The notes under the pieces: model-generated
What the model was told of the DNA's origin: nothing
The model's input: only the letters and a program-made list of their open reading frames with translations
Databases searched by the model: none
NCBI RefSeq assembly: GCF_020382885.2
Contig: NC_058515.1
Span: 3,889,223 to 3,953,222, forward strand
Source of the DNA: Scatophagus argus
Taxonomy: Eukaryota; Chordata; Actinopteri; Scatophagidae
Length of the DNA stretch: 64,000 nucleotides
Direction of reading: 5' to 3'
Part shown: positions 63,828 through 64,000 of the stretch, piece after piece
Layout: each line of letters starts with the position of its first letter
How positions within the stretch are numbered: position 1 is the first letter of the stretch
Made by a program: the position numbers and the translations under genes

Positions 63828-64000
63828 CTGGAAGGCAAAGCAACCACATCAGTACTCTGACTCTGGCACTTTCATGTTGTGTGCAAGCGCCCAGAAATCT
63901 GTGATTACTGACAATATTTTGATGAATATGTGGTGGGTGTACAAGCCCTTCATCGTATGCACATTTGAAGCATCACCAGATTAAACAATTAAGAAACAAG

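Overview
This window is vertebrate nuclear DNA, most likely from a teleost fish. It shows GT-AG split genes, fish-type tRNA-derived SINEs, Tc1/mariner and non-LTR retroelement remnants, and abundant (CA)n and poly-C microsatellites. All recognised protein genes lie on the minus strand. I found exons by joining splice sites in frame and checking that every phase closes. No search could be run, so family names rest on recognition of motifs and gene order.

Left third (1-12 kb): mostly non-coding. It holds a degraded Tc1-like element (about 370-678), low-complexity and poly-C tracts (1.0-2.2 kb), a CpG-rich stretch, and a promoter-like segment at about 6.1-6.4 kb. That segment precedes an isolated signal-peptide exon (6081-6126, minus) of an unidentified gene. 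An intact tRNA-Arg(UCU) gene is at 8545-8618 (minus), with a strong CTCF-like motif 120 bp away.

Middle (13.3-28.7 kb): two tandem class I cytokine-receptor genes, both reading leftward and both resembling IL-13 receptor alpha-1. The proximal copy (13302-19080) has 11 coding exons and 394 aa. The distal copy (21264-28655) has 10 coding exons and 395 aa. Each has a signal peptide, fibronectin-III modules, the C-x8/9-C-x-W cytokine-receptor motif, one membrane helix, a Box1-like proline motif and a short tail. Both tails end near a shared CKITLV motif. Introns carry SINEs, an LTR-like remnant and an R2/R4-type (RLE) retroelement fragment.

Right half (30.1-64 kb): the 3' part of a DOCK-D (zizimin) family gene, best matched to dock11. 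At least 35 coding exons give 1375 residues in one continuous frame, from inside DHR-1 to the stop codon. The 5' end lies beyond the right edge. The adjacency of DOCK11 and IL13RA1 in mammals (Xq24) supports both calls. Introns hold a CR1/L2-like LINE remnant, a 1.47-kb Tc1-like element with TA duplications and a nested palindrome, several SINEs, and a 137-bp direct duplication.

Functionally, the receptor pair would bind IL-4/IL-13-type cytokines and signal through JAK/STAT. dock11 would encode a Cdc42-directed exchange factor. I see no operon-like or novel multi-gene system. The most interesting points are the divergent receptor tandem with conserved tail motif, a likely intron gain, a candidate cassette exon in dock11, and the orphan signal-peptide exon.
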